Positions 42,839 to 54,423 of a stretch of DNA of 64,000 nucleotides are shown in pieces. The stretch is from Toxorhynchites rutilus septentrionalis. Lineage: Eukaryota > Arthropoda > Insecta > Diptera > Culicidae. Position 1 is the stretch's first letter, and every line of letters starts with the position of its first letter. The notes below the pieces were generated by a model, which saw only the letters and a list, made by a program, of their open reading frames with translations, was not told the DNA's origin and did not search any database. A program made the position numbers and the translations under genes. The DNA lies in contig NC_073746.1 in NCBI RefSeq assembly GCF_029784135.1, positions 115,938,035-116,002,034 on the forward strand, given 5' to 3'.

Positions 42839-45381
42839 TTGCCTGCTGCTCAGATAGGACTGATCTCGTCTGACGCTTCCGCATAAAAATGTCCATTTTG
42901 GCCAGATTCTTCTCCACCGTTTGGCCAGTTGCTTCGATATCCCGGCTTGAGGAGCGGCAAAGAGATGATATTGTAAATACCAGATCGGCTATATCTGGCG
43001 GACACAAAGTGCCTCAGGATGTCCAACTCCTTCGCTGTGGGGTGGAGCTTGCATTATGGAAAAATCATTAAGTTACTTGACAGTGCTGCTGCTGCGAATC
43101 AACATCCTTGAATCATTTTTGTTGTAGACTTAATAAACGTAAGATTTAAAGAAAATTTGTTGCTATAAATTATCTTTCATATCTTTCATGAATGCATACG
43201 ATAACATTAAAATCGATGAAAAATGAATTGAAATTTTCGGTAATTTGAAGAAAATTGTAGAATTTGAATCGTGCTTGCCAGGCGTAAATGCTCTGATTGA
43301 GCGAGTGAAGCAGGCGTAAACAAAATCTAAACCACCGAAAAATCACAACTGAGTGCCGATACTCAGAAAGAAATAATCATGATCAGTTTAGACTCACTAA
43401 GCTATGGTTTATGTTCACATAACGTATATACATAACGTTTTGTTTTTTGTGTCCCGCATTAGACCTCTGACCATCTGGTGACTTTAATTATACCTTATAT
43501 GATATTTGGAAATATTAACCACTGATAACCAAACCTTCAAAGAGTCAAAACCTTGTTCAACGAGCGGTTAAAAATTTGATCGGAATACATAACGGCCCAT
43601 ACCATTATCAATGCTGTTTTCGTTGATGCATATCGAATTGTCTGATTTCAAATCAGCTTTGACGAAGCAATTAACAATAGTTGATTGTCTGAGCTAAGTT
43701 TGTGTTCAATTCAGATATCTGGCAATTGAACAGGGTAGGGGAAACATACAGCATTCCTTTCTTGTCTCTCTCTAGCACTGTTTTAGCGGAATGGATTTTG
43801 TTAGCGCCAGAATCATTTTTAGTAACTTAAGAAAACGTGATCCTCAATAGCTAATCTGTATTGCGTTCCTTTTTACCCGCACAGTATCGTTCATATTGTT
43901 TTCCACTGCGCATCACAGAACTCCAGAGCGATCAAGTCTCTCTTGAGAATTATTTTTTGGATTGCTCTTTCGCTATACGAAATGGTAAAGCTGATTATGT
44001 GCAGTAGAATTTTGGATAGTATTTTAAAATGTACCGCAAGAAAAATCGCATCTAAATATGTATTCAGGTTAAGTACTATGTTTCAAATCTAAATTTCTCT
44101 GTTTTTGTATCCGAAACTTCATATTAGTTGAGCGCTAACAGATGATTGATGTTCACAAAGCATAACAAAGACTGTTTTCGTTCATAATCATATACTAAGT
44201 CCAATCCAGCTAATTATTATAGCACTGTGAATGGAGTGGCCTTGAAAATTGTTGCATTAGAGAATGATTTGTATGAGCGGAAATGTGTCGCTACAGAATA
44301 TGGTCGTTATAGAGAAATGTCGCAATAAAGAAAAGAATTTCTATGCGATTTTGAAGGGACCTTTGGGAATGTCGTTATAGAGAGATTTGTCGCCATAGAG
44401 AGCTTTGACTGTAGCCCTTAACATTTCCAACAAGTTTTCCATACATCGGACGATGGGCCCATTTACATGGAAAAAGTTTTTCAAACAACAATTTTTTCAT
44501 GTTTTTCTTTAAAAAAATGCTATTAATGTTCAATTCGTAACATTTTTTTGTATACATTATCACATTTTAAGTGCTAACTTTTCTCTATTTAGAAACATGT
44601 CAAGAACATGTCAAACGTGAGAATTTACACACAAAAATGTTACGAGCAAAGCATTATTCTTTTCAGGAGTCTTCATAGAAAAATGACATATATTCCAAAA
44701 ACTTCAAAAGATAGAAAGTTGATTTCTTCGACAAAAGTTTATATTTTAACAAGATCTAAAACTCTGTCGAATACACTATATCGCTATCTTGACTTCAAAC
44801 AAAATTAGGATAAGTTATATTTTTTTCAAAGAAAACATGAAAAAGTTGTTGTTCGAAAACTTTTTCCCTGTAAAAGTGCCCATCTTCCGATGTATGGACG
44901 ACTTGTTGGAAATTGTAAGGGCTATTCATACATATATATATATATTTTTGAGAATTTTAAAAAAATACGTTTTTGAGAAAAATGAATTTTAATTTTTAAA
45001 ATAACTTTTTTGTCAACGAAATTTTTTTCCAAAATTTTGTTGGTAATTTTTTGTGAAAATTTAAACAATTTCCTACATTTCATCCTTTGACAAGGTACCA
45101 AGGTATCATAAATTTTTGTAAAAAACTAAGAAAAAAAATTTGGCTTTTCCAAAAAGTAGTCTAATTGTTTTTCGAATTTTTCAAGTATGTAAAGTTGCTT
45201 AAATGACCTATGTCTTTATACCCACAACGTTTCACTACTATCTGAGATGGTGCTGCCAACTCCTAAGACGAGTTGGCATGAAATTCGTCCATATCGTTTT
45301 AAAATTCATTATTGGTAAATTGAAGACTATTTTTTTTTTCCCAAAATATATATTTTTATCAAGGCTCATATGGCGTTAGCC

Positions 45382-46539
45382 TCACGGGACCGGGAGTCCA
45401 ATACTTTGACAATTTTTCTTATTATCTATGTTAGTAATATGTAACCGATTACTCGCGGTTGGCTCGAGGTTAGTATTACAAGTGTTTTCGTAATTGGGAT
45501 GTTGTTGTCTCCAATGCTCTGTACGTGTGCCCGACTCGGGATACTTCCTATTGGGATGCAGCTGACCATTAATCAGCAACGCCCCCCTAGTCTGTAATCC
45601 ATATCTAGCGTGGTGCATCTTTCTCGACTCGAGGAATCCAGGATAGAATGGTCACTAGCCGGCGCAATCATCAGTTCGTGTAGAGTTGTCATGAGCGGTA
45701 CAACCTTTGGCTCTTGTTGAATGTTCAGTGGACTGCACAACCTTTGGCCCGTGTATCTGTAAGGAGTGTGTGTATGTATTGCCGCGACTAAGTAAAAGTT
45801 TATCGATCGGATAGGAGGGATATGAAACGGGGACACAACGAAGGAAACATCATTAAACGTTGACATCGACGGGGATATCCGATTGTCTGCCTTGTGCTCT
45901 CAGTGCTCTAGAGAGCTGAGAGCGAGCAGCATGGAACCGGATACACGACCAGACAACATGCTCGATGTCGTGGTAGCCATCGCCACAATCACAAAGATTG
46001 TTTGCTGCGAGCCCAATGCGATAGAGATGCGCGTTTAGGTTGTAGTGATTGGACATAAGCCGAGATATCACGCGAATGAAATCACGACCTACATTCAATC
46101 CCTTGAACCATGCACTCGTCGAGACCTTAGGGATAATCGTGTGTAACCAACGACCGAACTCATCTTCACTCCACATGCGCTGCCAACTTACGAGCGTGTG
46201 CTGACGAGGAATGTCAAAAAATTCGTTATAAGCAATTTGCCTTTCAAAAAGTGTGCCTTCTGAAGCACCCACCTTAGCCAGCGAGTCCGCCTTCTCATTC
46301 CCCGGAATCGAGCAATGAGAGGGAACCCATGCTAAGGTAATCTTGAATAATTTTTCGACCAAAACACTCAATAGTTGTCTTATTCTTGTTAGGAAATAAG
46401 ATGAGTGTTTATCAACTTTCATTGAGCGGATTGCCTCTATTGAGCTGAGACTGTCTGAAAAAATAAAATAATGGTCGATGGGCAGTGTTTCAATGATCCC
46501 TAGAGCATAGTATATCGCACCCAATTCAGCGACATACAC
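45382..46539 (-). pseudogene. I-clade LINE fragment: RNase H and 3' end
   Basis: From 46539 the frame reads MYVAELGAIYYALG, FSDSLSSIEAIRSM, WVPSHCSIPGNEKADSLAKV and CDCGDGYHDIEHVVWSC, ending at 45853; three RNase H acidic residues are present and the first (TDGS) is beyond the truncation. It is homologous to 27187-28000 but clearly a different lineage (about one third of residues differ). The 3' end (45400-45480) keeps ACCGATTACTCGCGGTTGG. The 5' side is cut at about 46560. Confidence 0.85.
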
Positions 46540-46560
46540 GGAACAAGGATCTGAAAATTG

Positions 46561-48399
46561 AAGACTATATTGAAATTTGATTGCTTCTAAAAAGATTCAC
46601 AAAATGGCATTTTTTCAAACGTGAATCAACAAAAGCCACAGCTCACGACATCGTAGTGTGGCGTTGTCCTGGCCATGTCGAGTCATCTTATGATACACAT
46701 AAAAATCCACTCTCTTGTTTGTTTCGTCTCATTTTACCGCATGTTCATAGATATCTAAATAAAATCAATGATAAATGATGTTCATAATGAATGGCGGGGT
46801 TTAGTTGTTTTATGTTTATGCAATATCCGACTTGCCCTTTCTGAACGGTTCGGGTATTTTTCGTCAAAGGAACCCTTCTGACTTGCACTTGCACATATTC
46901 TAGAGCTTGTCACTCAGAACACTTTAAACTAAGTACTATTAAGACTAGGTTTACAGGACGCGTCATTTTGACGCATTTCGAATTTTATAAGGATAATTAC
47001 AAAAATTGTCCGTATTTTTATTCCACTTCTTGTAATGACTTTTATGCATTGATCGAGGTAAACATATATTGATGTCTATTTTCTTTAACGCTCGCGTCGG
47101 TCCCTGTGGGCAGACGTTGACTTGAAGCTGCTGATGGGCTGATTGTTGATTTGAAGCGTCTTGACTGCGCCATGGGAAACGGAACCTCCGTCGTGACGAA
47201 TCCGGAAAACATTCAATTGGTCGAAACACCGATCACATTCGTCCGACGTTTCTGAAGTCGTTCTTGACCAAATCCGACTGCATAACGGTGGAATTAGGGT
47301 AATACTGTTATGTTTACATTTTCCTCGCGGGTTCCAGTTATGATAATTGTCAAAGTGACCGATACCGCGTAGTAATATTTACCAGTAATAGTAACCAGTG
47401 TATGCATGTGTCGATGTTGTCAACGTGGTTTGACGTATACTACAGGTGAGCTAGATTTTTTTGTATCGTACACGAAAATTATTCGCACATATAAAATAAT
47501 GTGCAGTGTGTGTGCGCTTTTTTGCACGCTATTTTAATTTTCTAAATTCGTTGGTTTGAGTTTACGGTGGGTAGACAATAAACCGTCTATTAATGGTGCA
47601 ACTACTTTTTTGCACCAGAAAACAAGTTTTCGTTTCACTTTATATGGACGTGAAAATAAGATTGTGTACACGGGTAGAGATTCGTGTCAGGGGGAAGTAG
47701 AAATGTGGATTGACGTCAGTTGAATGAAGAGGCAGATTTGTATTCATGAGTAACGTCAATTAGAATAATCATTGACTGGAATACTGCCTATGTTTGTATA
47801 GGAGACCTAAACGACAAAATGAACAAAATCGACTTTTTCGCTGTTTCGCATTCTACACAATGTATTACGTTTGCTCAACATTTGTCATATACAACAATGC
47901 TCAACATGCAAACAAACATTTTTTGTTCGAAAACATTTGAGCAATTTTGAAAAAACGTTTCCGAGAAAGGGGTCACGAAAATGACCATGCTTGTCCACTA
48001 TGACGGGGAGGGGGTTTTAATAATATCCACGTGGAACCGTAAATGAATATTTTAAAAAACACTCCTGTATTCAACAATACGTGAATTCTATTCTGTATTT
48101 CCAAGAGAAGTCATATTTATCAAAAAAGGGTTGAGCTGTCTGATAGTCAAACATCCATGCTTTTTTTTATATCGTTGAAATTCTTTCCTAAATATGCATT
48201 CTGAGAATTACGTACATGAACTGAGAGCGATCTATTTATTTTCATTTGTTTTAGAGAATCAAGGATGAAGATGAAAAACGAAGATGAATTATTCTCAGTA
48301 CACGACACATGAAATAGCAGATTCATTACAAATATTTATATTCATGAGTACCTCGTTTACGTAAAGCGCTGCAATATGGGTTCTACACTAGTTGACCGA
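46561..48399. other. Spacer with scattered repeats, no gene seen
   Basis: Nothing coding was recognised. A phrase GACGGGGAGGGGGTTTTAATAATATCCACGTGG at 48002-48034 recurs in modified form near 49084-49180 (CCACGTGG motifs), and TTCATGAGTAACGTCAATT-type phrases recur at 47745 and 48345, indicating old repeats. Confidence 0.4.
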
Positions 48400-48409
48400 T
48401 GTTTACTTG

Positions 48410-48545
48410 GAGGAAGTTGTTCTTCAGAACTCTTCTAGGTTGGAAATTTCTTTGACGAAAAATTCCCCCGACCAGAACGGGAATCGAACCCGAACCCCCG
48501 GCATGTTAGGTGTGACGCTAACCCCTCGGCCACGGAACACAGACT
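48410..48545 (-). mobile_element. tRNA-derived SINE (Feilai-like)
   Basis: On the minus strand: GTGTTCCGTGGCCGAGGGGT with TTAGCG (A box), then GGTTCGATTCCCG (B box), followed by TTCTGGTCGGGGGAATTTTT and CGTCAAAGAAATTTCC. These are the head and body of the Feilai SINE of Aedes mosquitoes, transcribed by RNA polymerase III and moved by LINE machinery. The anticodon arm is degraded, so it is not a functional tRNA gene. The 3' limit is uncertain. Confidence 0.8.
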
Positions 48546-49510
48546 AAGAAATCGCTACTGCGAAATATTACAAAACTCCAACAGAAAATTCATTCATCCT
48601 CTTTGCGATCTGTGCGAGCTCCGCAATTCGCTTGAACACATCGTTTTTGTTTGCCTGAAATACGAGAACTTCCGGAACTTTTACGAGATCAGCGGGAGGA
48701 TTTGTGTTTATCCTTGGCGAAGGCCCTTCATAAACTGCTTCATTTTCTAAAAGATGCCAACTTTTATTTTAAAATTTAAAAAAGAAATTTTAATCCAAAG
48801 ATCCTTGTTGTTTTCCCTTCGCAATTTTTTTTTAAAAAAACCTTATACAACGTAATAACAACGTGAATGGAATTTCGCAGAAACTTAACAGCTATACAAA
48901 TAACTTCACGGGAAATGTTGGAGAACTAATCAATGAATTGAGGACAACCCGCTTCTATTTAGAGAGCTAACATTTCTATCAATGTCAAACCATAGAATAA
49001 AAATATAAACAAACTTAAAATTAATTTTAAGCGCAATTCTATTATTTTCCGATGATTTTTTTTTCAAAATTTTTTTGAAATGTCCACGTGGACAACAGAG
49101 GAGGGTATAGATGATATCCACGATTTCCACGGAGGGAGAGGGGGGTGTTCAAAATCATGCTTTTACTGTCCACGTGGTATGTGGACGGCCCCTTACGTCT
49201 CCTATGCAATCATGGGCAGAATAATCTATCATTTATCCTCGCTCTTACACGTCTTCAATTTTTTTTTAGTCAATGCATGTTGATGGCGAATGTCGAAGTA
49301 GTGTTAGTCGAAGCGAAGCTACTGAGAGGAGAGTCAGTATTCATTTTTCATCTTCGAAGATTTCGGGCCCTGGCGCCAATGGATGAAACAAAAATTAGTT
49401 CTGCTAATTATGTCATGATGAAATATCACAAGATAGTCAACAGCACATCTTCGCTCTAAATACGGAAGTTTAATTTGACAAAAATAGAACTAACAAATTG
49501 TATGAAATAA

Positions 49511-50094
49511 TTGAGCAGCTCAAAAAAAAAAAAACTTTCAAGAGGAGAGACGGAAAAGGCTGAGCAAATTCAACTTTTGATTGTGTTGCCTAAGTCATGG
49601 ACAGCCGATAAAATAAAAACATTTAATACAACTTTATACACGGCACCGGAAGCAAAAATATTTCTGGAATATTACTGGAATAGCAAGCATGCGATTATGT
49701 AAGTTTACGAGGATGATGAAACCAGTCGAGCCTGGTCAGCGTGATTGTGTAACAATTGGGAAGGACGGAAAACGCCAAGCTGTTCAAAAAAAGGCTTATG
49801 ACTAACGTTTTGCGAGAGGCGTGCAACCGATTCAAAGAATTTGACACTGAATTACAAAACAGATTTTCATCCTTCGCTCAACACCGACCTAAAAACTGTA
49901 AATTCTTAACTAGCTCAGGAACTCACAACGTGTGTGTATACACCATTCACGAATATGAAAATCTCATAACCCACAGCTTAAAAATATACGGCTTATCTAA
50001 TGAATTAAAAGTGTTTACAGATAGTTTGACATGTGAACACGCAGCAGTAGACTGTTTTTACGCCGATATGAAAATTACTCAGGAACTTCCTTAG
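49511..50094 (+). pseudogene. Broken gene of a dispersed arthropod hypothetical family
   Basis: Two frames on the plus strand: 49511-49702 (KKKKLSRGETEKAEQIQLLI, LPKSWTADKIKTFN) and 49756-50094 (KLFKKRLMTNVLREACNRFK, HRPKNCKFLTSSGTHNVCVY). The last phrase, with RPK-C-then-GTH-VCVC, is one I associate with a repeated, possibly transposon-borne hypothetical protein in arthropod genomes. The frame is broken near 49700-49755 and the C-terminal half is missing. Function is unknown; the link to that family is from memory and uncertain. Confidence 0.4.
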
Positions 50095-50103
50095 GAAAAA
50101 ATG

Positions 50104-51760
50104 TACCGGTTTGTCTCAAATTCCGAACACTTTAGCTTTTATGGCAATTAAACAGTGTCTCATAACCCAAAATGGTACTCTTTCGCGAAATTAAATTGAT
50201 TCTTGGATACAATAGAGCCTTCTTTTTCATTTGACTACAATAGAGTTGATTTACAAATACATATTCATGGTGCAAAACTAAAAATATGTTTAATCATTTT
50301 TGTCTCAAATTCCGAACACCATTTTTGTCACTGACTCATATTCCGAACACTTTTGTCTCAAATTCCGAACAGCAGAAATGCATTTTTTTTAAATCATACC
50401 TTTTGAATTACTGAACCGATTCATATGATTGATATACCAAATCAAAGTCAATTAGCTAGTCTATTATTGTTATACTCGCAAAAAAAATGGATTTTGCTTT
50501 CGTAATTATTGATTGTATTTGTTTTTCATAGTTTACATGGTTTCAGGAGCAAGGGTACTATATCGGTGTCAATACCTATAAATGATGTTCAAATGAAGTC
50601 TATAACCAAAATAATGTCAAGATTTTGATTATTAAATTATTTATAATATTAAAGTTCAGTAAATTTACATTGAAAAATGAAGTGTTCGCAATTTGCATCA
50701 TGCGTAGAAACTTGATTCATATTCCGAAGACTGATTTTAATGAATATTTCTGCATAAAATATCGTCTTTTTCATCCATTTATTGTTGATTTGTACAAATT
50801 CTAGCATTTAACATGAAAATAAAAAACAAAATAGTTGAAAAAACTACAAAAACTGAAAAATTAACGATGCTTGTTTGTTACAGAATTTGCAAACGTAAAA
50901 TTTAATCATTGGTTTTCATTGTCACTTTTTTTGCAAATGCTCAATATTATATACTATAGGCTGTATCGATACCTGTAAATGATGTTAAAATGGAGGCTAA
51001 GAGCCAAAGAATTTCAGGGTTTTGATTATTCAATTATTTATAACATTAAAGTTCAGCAAATTTACATTTGAAAATGAAGTGTCCGGAATTTGAATCATGC
51101 GTAGAAATTTGATTCATATTCCGAACACTACTTCAATATTAATTTTAATGAAAATTTCTGCATAAAATATATTTTTTTTCACCCAGTTATCGTAGGTTCT
51201 TACATTTTAGCACTTAACATGAAAACAGCAATCAAAATAGTTGAAACAACAACAAAAAGCTGAAAAATGAACGATGCTTGTTTTTTTACGGAATTTGCTA
51301 ATGCAAACATTTTATCATTGGTTTTGACTGTCACTTTTTTGCAAATGTCTAATATTATAAATTATAGGCTGTATTGATACCTGTAAATGATGTCAAAATG
51401 AAGCCTATACCTCAAAGAACGTCTGTGTTTTCATTATTCAATTATTCATAACATAAAAGTTTAGTAAAAATATAATAGAGAGTAATTTTCTAAGAAATCA
51501 CATATAGCTATCAATTCTCCTTCTCGCTAGTATTTTTTTTTATTTTTCAAAAAAGAAAACTGCTCTCTTTTGCTGAAATCATGAAGTATCAATTTTTCTA
51601 ACCTTCGAATGAAATTGGAAACAAACTCATCAATTTCTTCTAATACCGTTTTGTATCATATTCCGAACAGTCTCATATTCCGATCAATCCCAAATTCCGA
51701 ACACTTCATTTTTAAATATAAAATATACTCTCTTTATAAATATCTAATAATAAAAATAAA
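50104..51760. repeat. Degenerate ~405-base tandem repeat with ATTCCGAACAC motifs
   Basis: Blocks recur at about 407-base spacing: TAGGCTGTATCGATACCTGT near 50958 and TAGGCTGTATTGATACCTGT near 51366, with a weaker version near 50560; likewise AAAGTTCAGYAAATTTACAT near 50650 and 51053. The motif ATTCCGAACAC occurs at least eight times and frames the array on both sides (50118 and 51714). No coding content. Confidence 0.7.
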
Positions 51761-51800
51761 ATAATAAAAAAAATAATACACAGTACAAAAAAATGTTATA

Positions 51801-52111
51801 GATTTTCTGGCATTTCGAAATTTTGAAAAAAAATATAACTTTGAGACCACAAATCCGATTTGTTTTTTTTTATTTTAATCTTTCAATTGAAAACCACGAA
51901 TATAATAAAATAATCGATTTCAAAAAAAATAAAATAATAATGCAGACGATGAAGAAAATTATTTTTGTGTCACACAATGCTCTTAAAAATTCAGGAAAAA
52001 TTACGCCACATGTAGAAAAAAGACACATACGAACGAATTTAAATAAAAATTTGAGCAGGAGTGGGTCTTAAAGTTATATTTTTTTTCAAAATTTCGAAAT
52101 GCCAGAAAATC
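51801..52111. mobile_element. Miniature inverted-repeat element, 48-base ends
   Basis: GATTTTCTGGCATTTCGAAA at 51801 continues to TATAACTTTGAGACC and is mirrored by GGTCTTAAAGTTATA ... TTTCGAAATGCCAGAAAATC ending at 52111. Length 311 bases; the middle is AT-rich and has no gene. Target duplications were not clear. Confidence 0.72.
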
Positions 52112-54034
52112 AATATTTTTTTTTTAAATTTATTATTAAATATTTGAAAAAAAACAGTTTGAAGATATTTATCAATCTAGAAAAGCCGTAGAAACACATT
52201 TAAATATGAATTAGAGTAGTACTGAATCTCTAAATCTAAAAAAAAAAAATTTTCAAAATTTCAATATTTTTTTTGGTACCAGAATTTTTGATGAAATTTT
52301 TTTTTGATAATTTTTCTTGATACACCGTAGTAAGATGCACATTTAGCATTTTTTTCAAATTTTTATCTCGGATCTATTGAGGATGGCGTGAAATAAACGA
52401 AAAAGTACGTTTTTCACTATAGATCCTACGTCAAACCACATAGGGGTTCAAATAAACCGCCAAAATTTCTTATTTAATATCCTTTACAATATTTGCCATA
52501 CAGCTAGTGATTTGGTTTGGGGGCATTTTTTACTCCCTTACCCGGCCAGGCCCTTTGAGCGAATTCAAAAACCACAAAAAAATCGACCTTCGAATTCAAA
52601 TGGAGAATCGCTCAATTGTAATTGCGCTACCCACCTTCTGAAGAAGTTGAAATTGTCATGCGGGAGGATGAAACCAGAATCAGCAGAAATATTTACGCGA
52701 CGCCTCAATTTCCCCTCATTTCATCAAGTTGAACGTTTTGGTGTGGGGTGTTGTCCCAATAATCCCCGAAGCCCTATTTCACATATGCTAATATACAAAC
52801 ATACACACTCTCGCAGCACTATGTTGGGAATCGGAAGCGCTGTGTCACACGCAATCGCAACCGGAAGATGCCCAAAGACGATACATTTTAAATGAACATT
52901 TTTGATCAGGATTCACACGGACATTAATAACGGCTAAAGTCAACAGAGTTGAATCGCTCGATTTGTGTTTAAAATTCTCCTGGGACAAGAGATGAATATT
53001 GAACGACAGACTTCCTCCTATCTTTCAAAACAGCTAGCACGTGCCTGCTTCAATCCGAATATTGTTGAACAAACATTGGTGAGTGTGAGGCCACTCTAAA
53101 TCGGATGTTTTGTGGCGAAGGCGAACTTTAGAGGGTGAAAATTAGAAAGATACTTATTGGACTTATATACACAGCCCAAAGTGTGGCCGTAGAACTTCTA
53201 AAGCATCCTGGAGAGCCATCATCCTTATCAACCTTCTTAGCTGACCACTGGCGTCCGATTTTCGTTATAGGAATAAATAAAAAAAAAGCACATGCTGCAT
53301 CTGATTGGTGGCCTAGACCAAGGGGCCAAGGGTTCGGATCAGGATGATAGTCGGAATATAATCACATTATGCTATGCCTCTTGCTGTTAGTTTTTTCCCC
53401 CACAGAGCATCAAAGTCAACCCACAGCGCTCAGCCTTGTGGGTTGGAGGGAAATCTTGCTCGTCGACCCTCTTTCTTTTGCCTTATGTCAAAGCCCGGAC
53501 ATCAGGATCGTATGTTGTGGAATGTGCAAAACATACCCGCTTCTCATATTTGGCTTTTTATGGGAAGGGTGTTAATCCTGTTTTCGGTTTTGAATCTGTT
53601 TCCCACTCCGGGGTCGGTTATTTTTGGCTCCAGAAAATGTATGCCGGAAGAGTGTGGCGTCCATTGCCTGTCGATTTGTTAGGTGTTAATTTATGCTAAA
53701 AGCCTCCCGGAAATTCGAATTGAATATTTTGATTATACAAAGTTCACACTTTGCTTTCAACCGATATTACTTGCGACAATTGTGATTTTGGTCTCAGTCA
53801 ACATTTACATCAACGTTTTGGTTTTTATGCCATTTGTTTTTGTTTTCCAAATACATTTTCACATATAATTGCTAAGATTTACTGCATTAACTATGGACCA
53901 ACCAGTAAACATCACATACCTCACTCGAATGATCAGAGTTTCTTGCAAATTATCACCACAATTTCAATTTTTCCAAAATATACTCAACCATTTGTTGTTT
54001 ATTTAGAATCATTCTACTGAAAGCTATTTTTTTT
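52112..54034. other. Spacer, no gene confirmed
   Basis: 52500-53100 and 53370-53700 have more balanced base composition and several overlapping open frames of 60-130 codons, none with a recognisable motif. A GTGAGT donor-like site at 53080 follows GAACAAACATTG. A lone GTTCAAATAAACC and other short repeats are present. Could include untranslated exons; nothing is called. Confidence 0.35.
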
Positions 54035-54098
54035 TCGTAAGTGACCCACTTTTCATCGCCAGTCATAATCCGCTTCAGAAACGGGTCGATTTTGTTGC
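54035..54098 (-). pseudogene. mariner transposase fragment interrupted by a LINE
   Basis: Minus strand translates as RNKIDPFLKRIMTGDEKWVT, the region around the first catalytic Asp, very similar to the mariner at 40011-41134. It stops at the oligo-T (LINE poly-A) at 54100. The matching other half was not found at the far side of the LINE. Confidence 0.78.
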
Positions 54099-54423
54099 GA
54101 TTTTTTTTTTAACTAACAAGTTTTCTTTTTTATTTCAATTATACAACGTATCCGATAGCACGATAACAGTTTCCATTTTCCATTTTCCATCAAACTTAAA
54201 TCTACAATTTAAAGGGGAGAGGGGAGCCGTTTACCCGCGGCTTTCTCGGGGTTAGTTCACATTCACACTTCGCATTTACACATCACTCAAACATCCACTC
54301 AAACACAAAGACCCATGCATACTTCTACATTGCGGAGACAATATTAACCTAACTTAAACTCTCTTAACCTACATTAGCTCTTTTCTGGTCTTCTTGCCTA
54401 TTTCACTTCTAGATCCATTTCGC

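Larger units (their letters stand above)
41957..43486. mobile_element. hAT-like non-autonomous element with 8-base duplication
   Basis: The 8 bases ATTATACC occur at 41949-41956 and 43487-43494, the duplication size of hAT elements. Ends TAAACTGACCAGACGTCC and GACCATCTGGTGACTTTAA are imperfect inverted repeats. Near the left end GTCCCGC(ATTT) is repeated five times at 41983-42055, and GTCCCGCATT appears once near the right end (43451). No hAT transposase (no C-terminal dimerisation motif) is seen; instead the interior holds open frames of unknown origin (next entries). Confidence 0.7.
41761..44411. mobile_element. Pogo/Tigger-type element with TA ends, no transposase seen
   Basis: Left end CAGTGAAAGCTCTCTATAGC and right end (inverted) CAGTCAAAGCTCTCTATGGC are flanked by TA (41759-41760 and 44412-44413). 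Additional TCGTTATAGAGA motifs repeat inside both ends, a style typical of pogo-like elements. Length is 2651 bases. No DDE or CENP-B-type helix-turn-helix sequence was recognised; the middle is occupied by a hAT-like insertion. Confidence 0.72.
38872..45292. repeat. Large AT-rich inverted-repeat element with nested insertions
   Basis: Left arm sequence GACGAATTTCATGCCAACTC at 38873 and CTACTTTTTGGAAAAAGCC at 39001-39019 reappear inverted at 45273-45292 and 45133-45160. Further in, 41150-41330 (CCCTTACAATTTCCAACAAG ... GATAGCGATATAGTG) reappears inverted at 44745-44935. After removing insertions each arm is about 550-900 bases. A direct, more diverged copy of the inner arm lies at 44415-44560 and a smaller palindrome is centred near 41575. 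No coding part is assigned to the element itself. Confidence 0.75.

Noticed and set aside
42822..43007. Minus-strand 61-codon frame in the hAT-like cargo
   Set aside because: It overlaps plus-strand frames of similar quality and no family could be recognised on either strand, so no separate gene is called.
48481..48545. tRNA gene on the minus strand
   Set aside because: A and B box sequences are present, but no cloverleaf with a proper anticodon arm can be drawn, and the downstream body matches a Feilai-type SINE.
53369..53699. Three overlapping open frames
   Set aside because: All three frames of one strand are open by base composition; none shows a motif or splice context.
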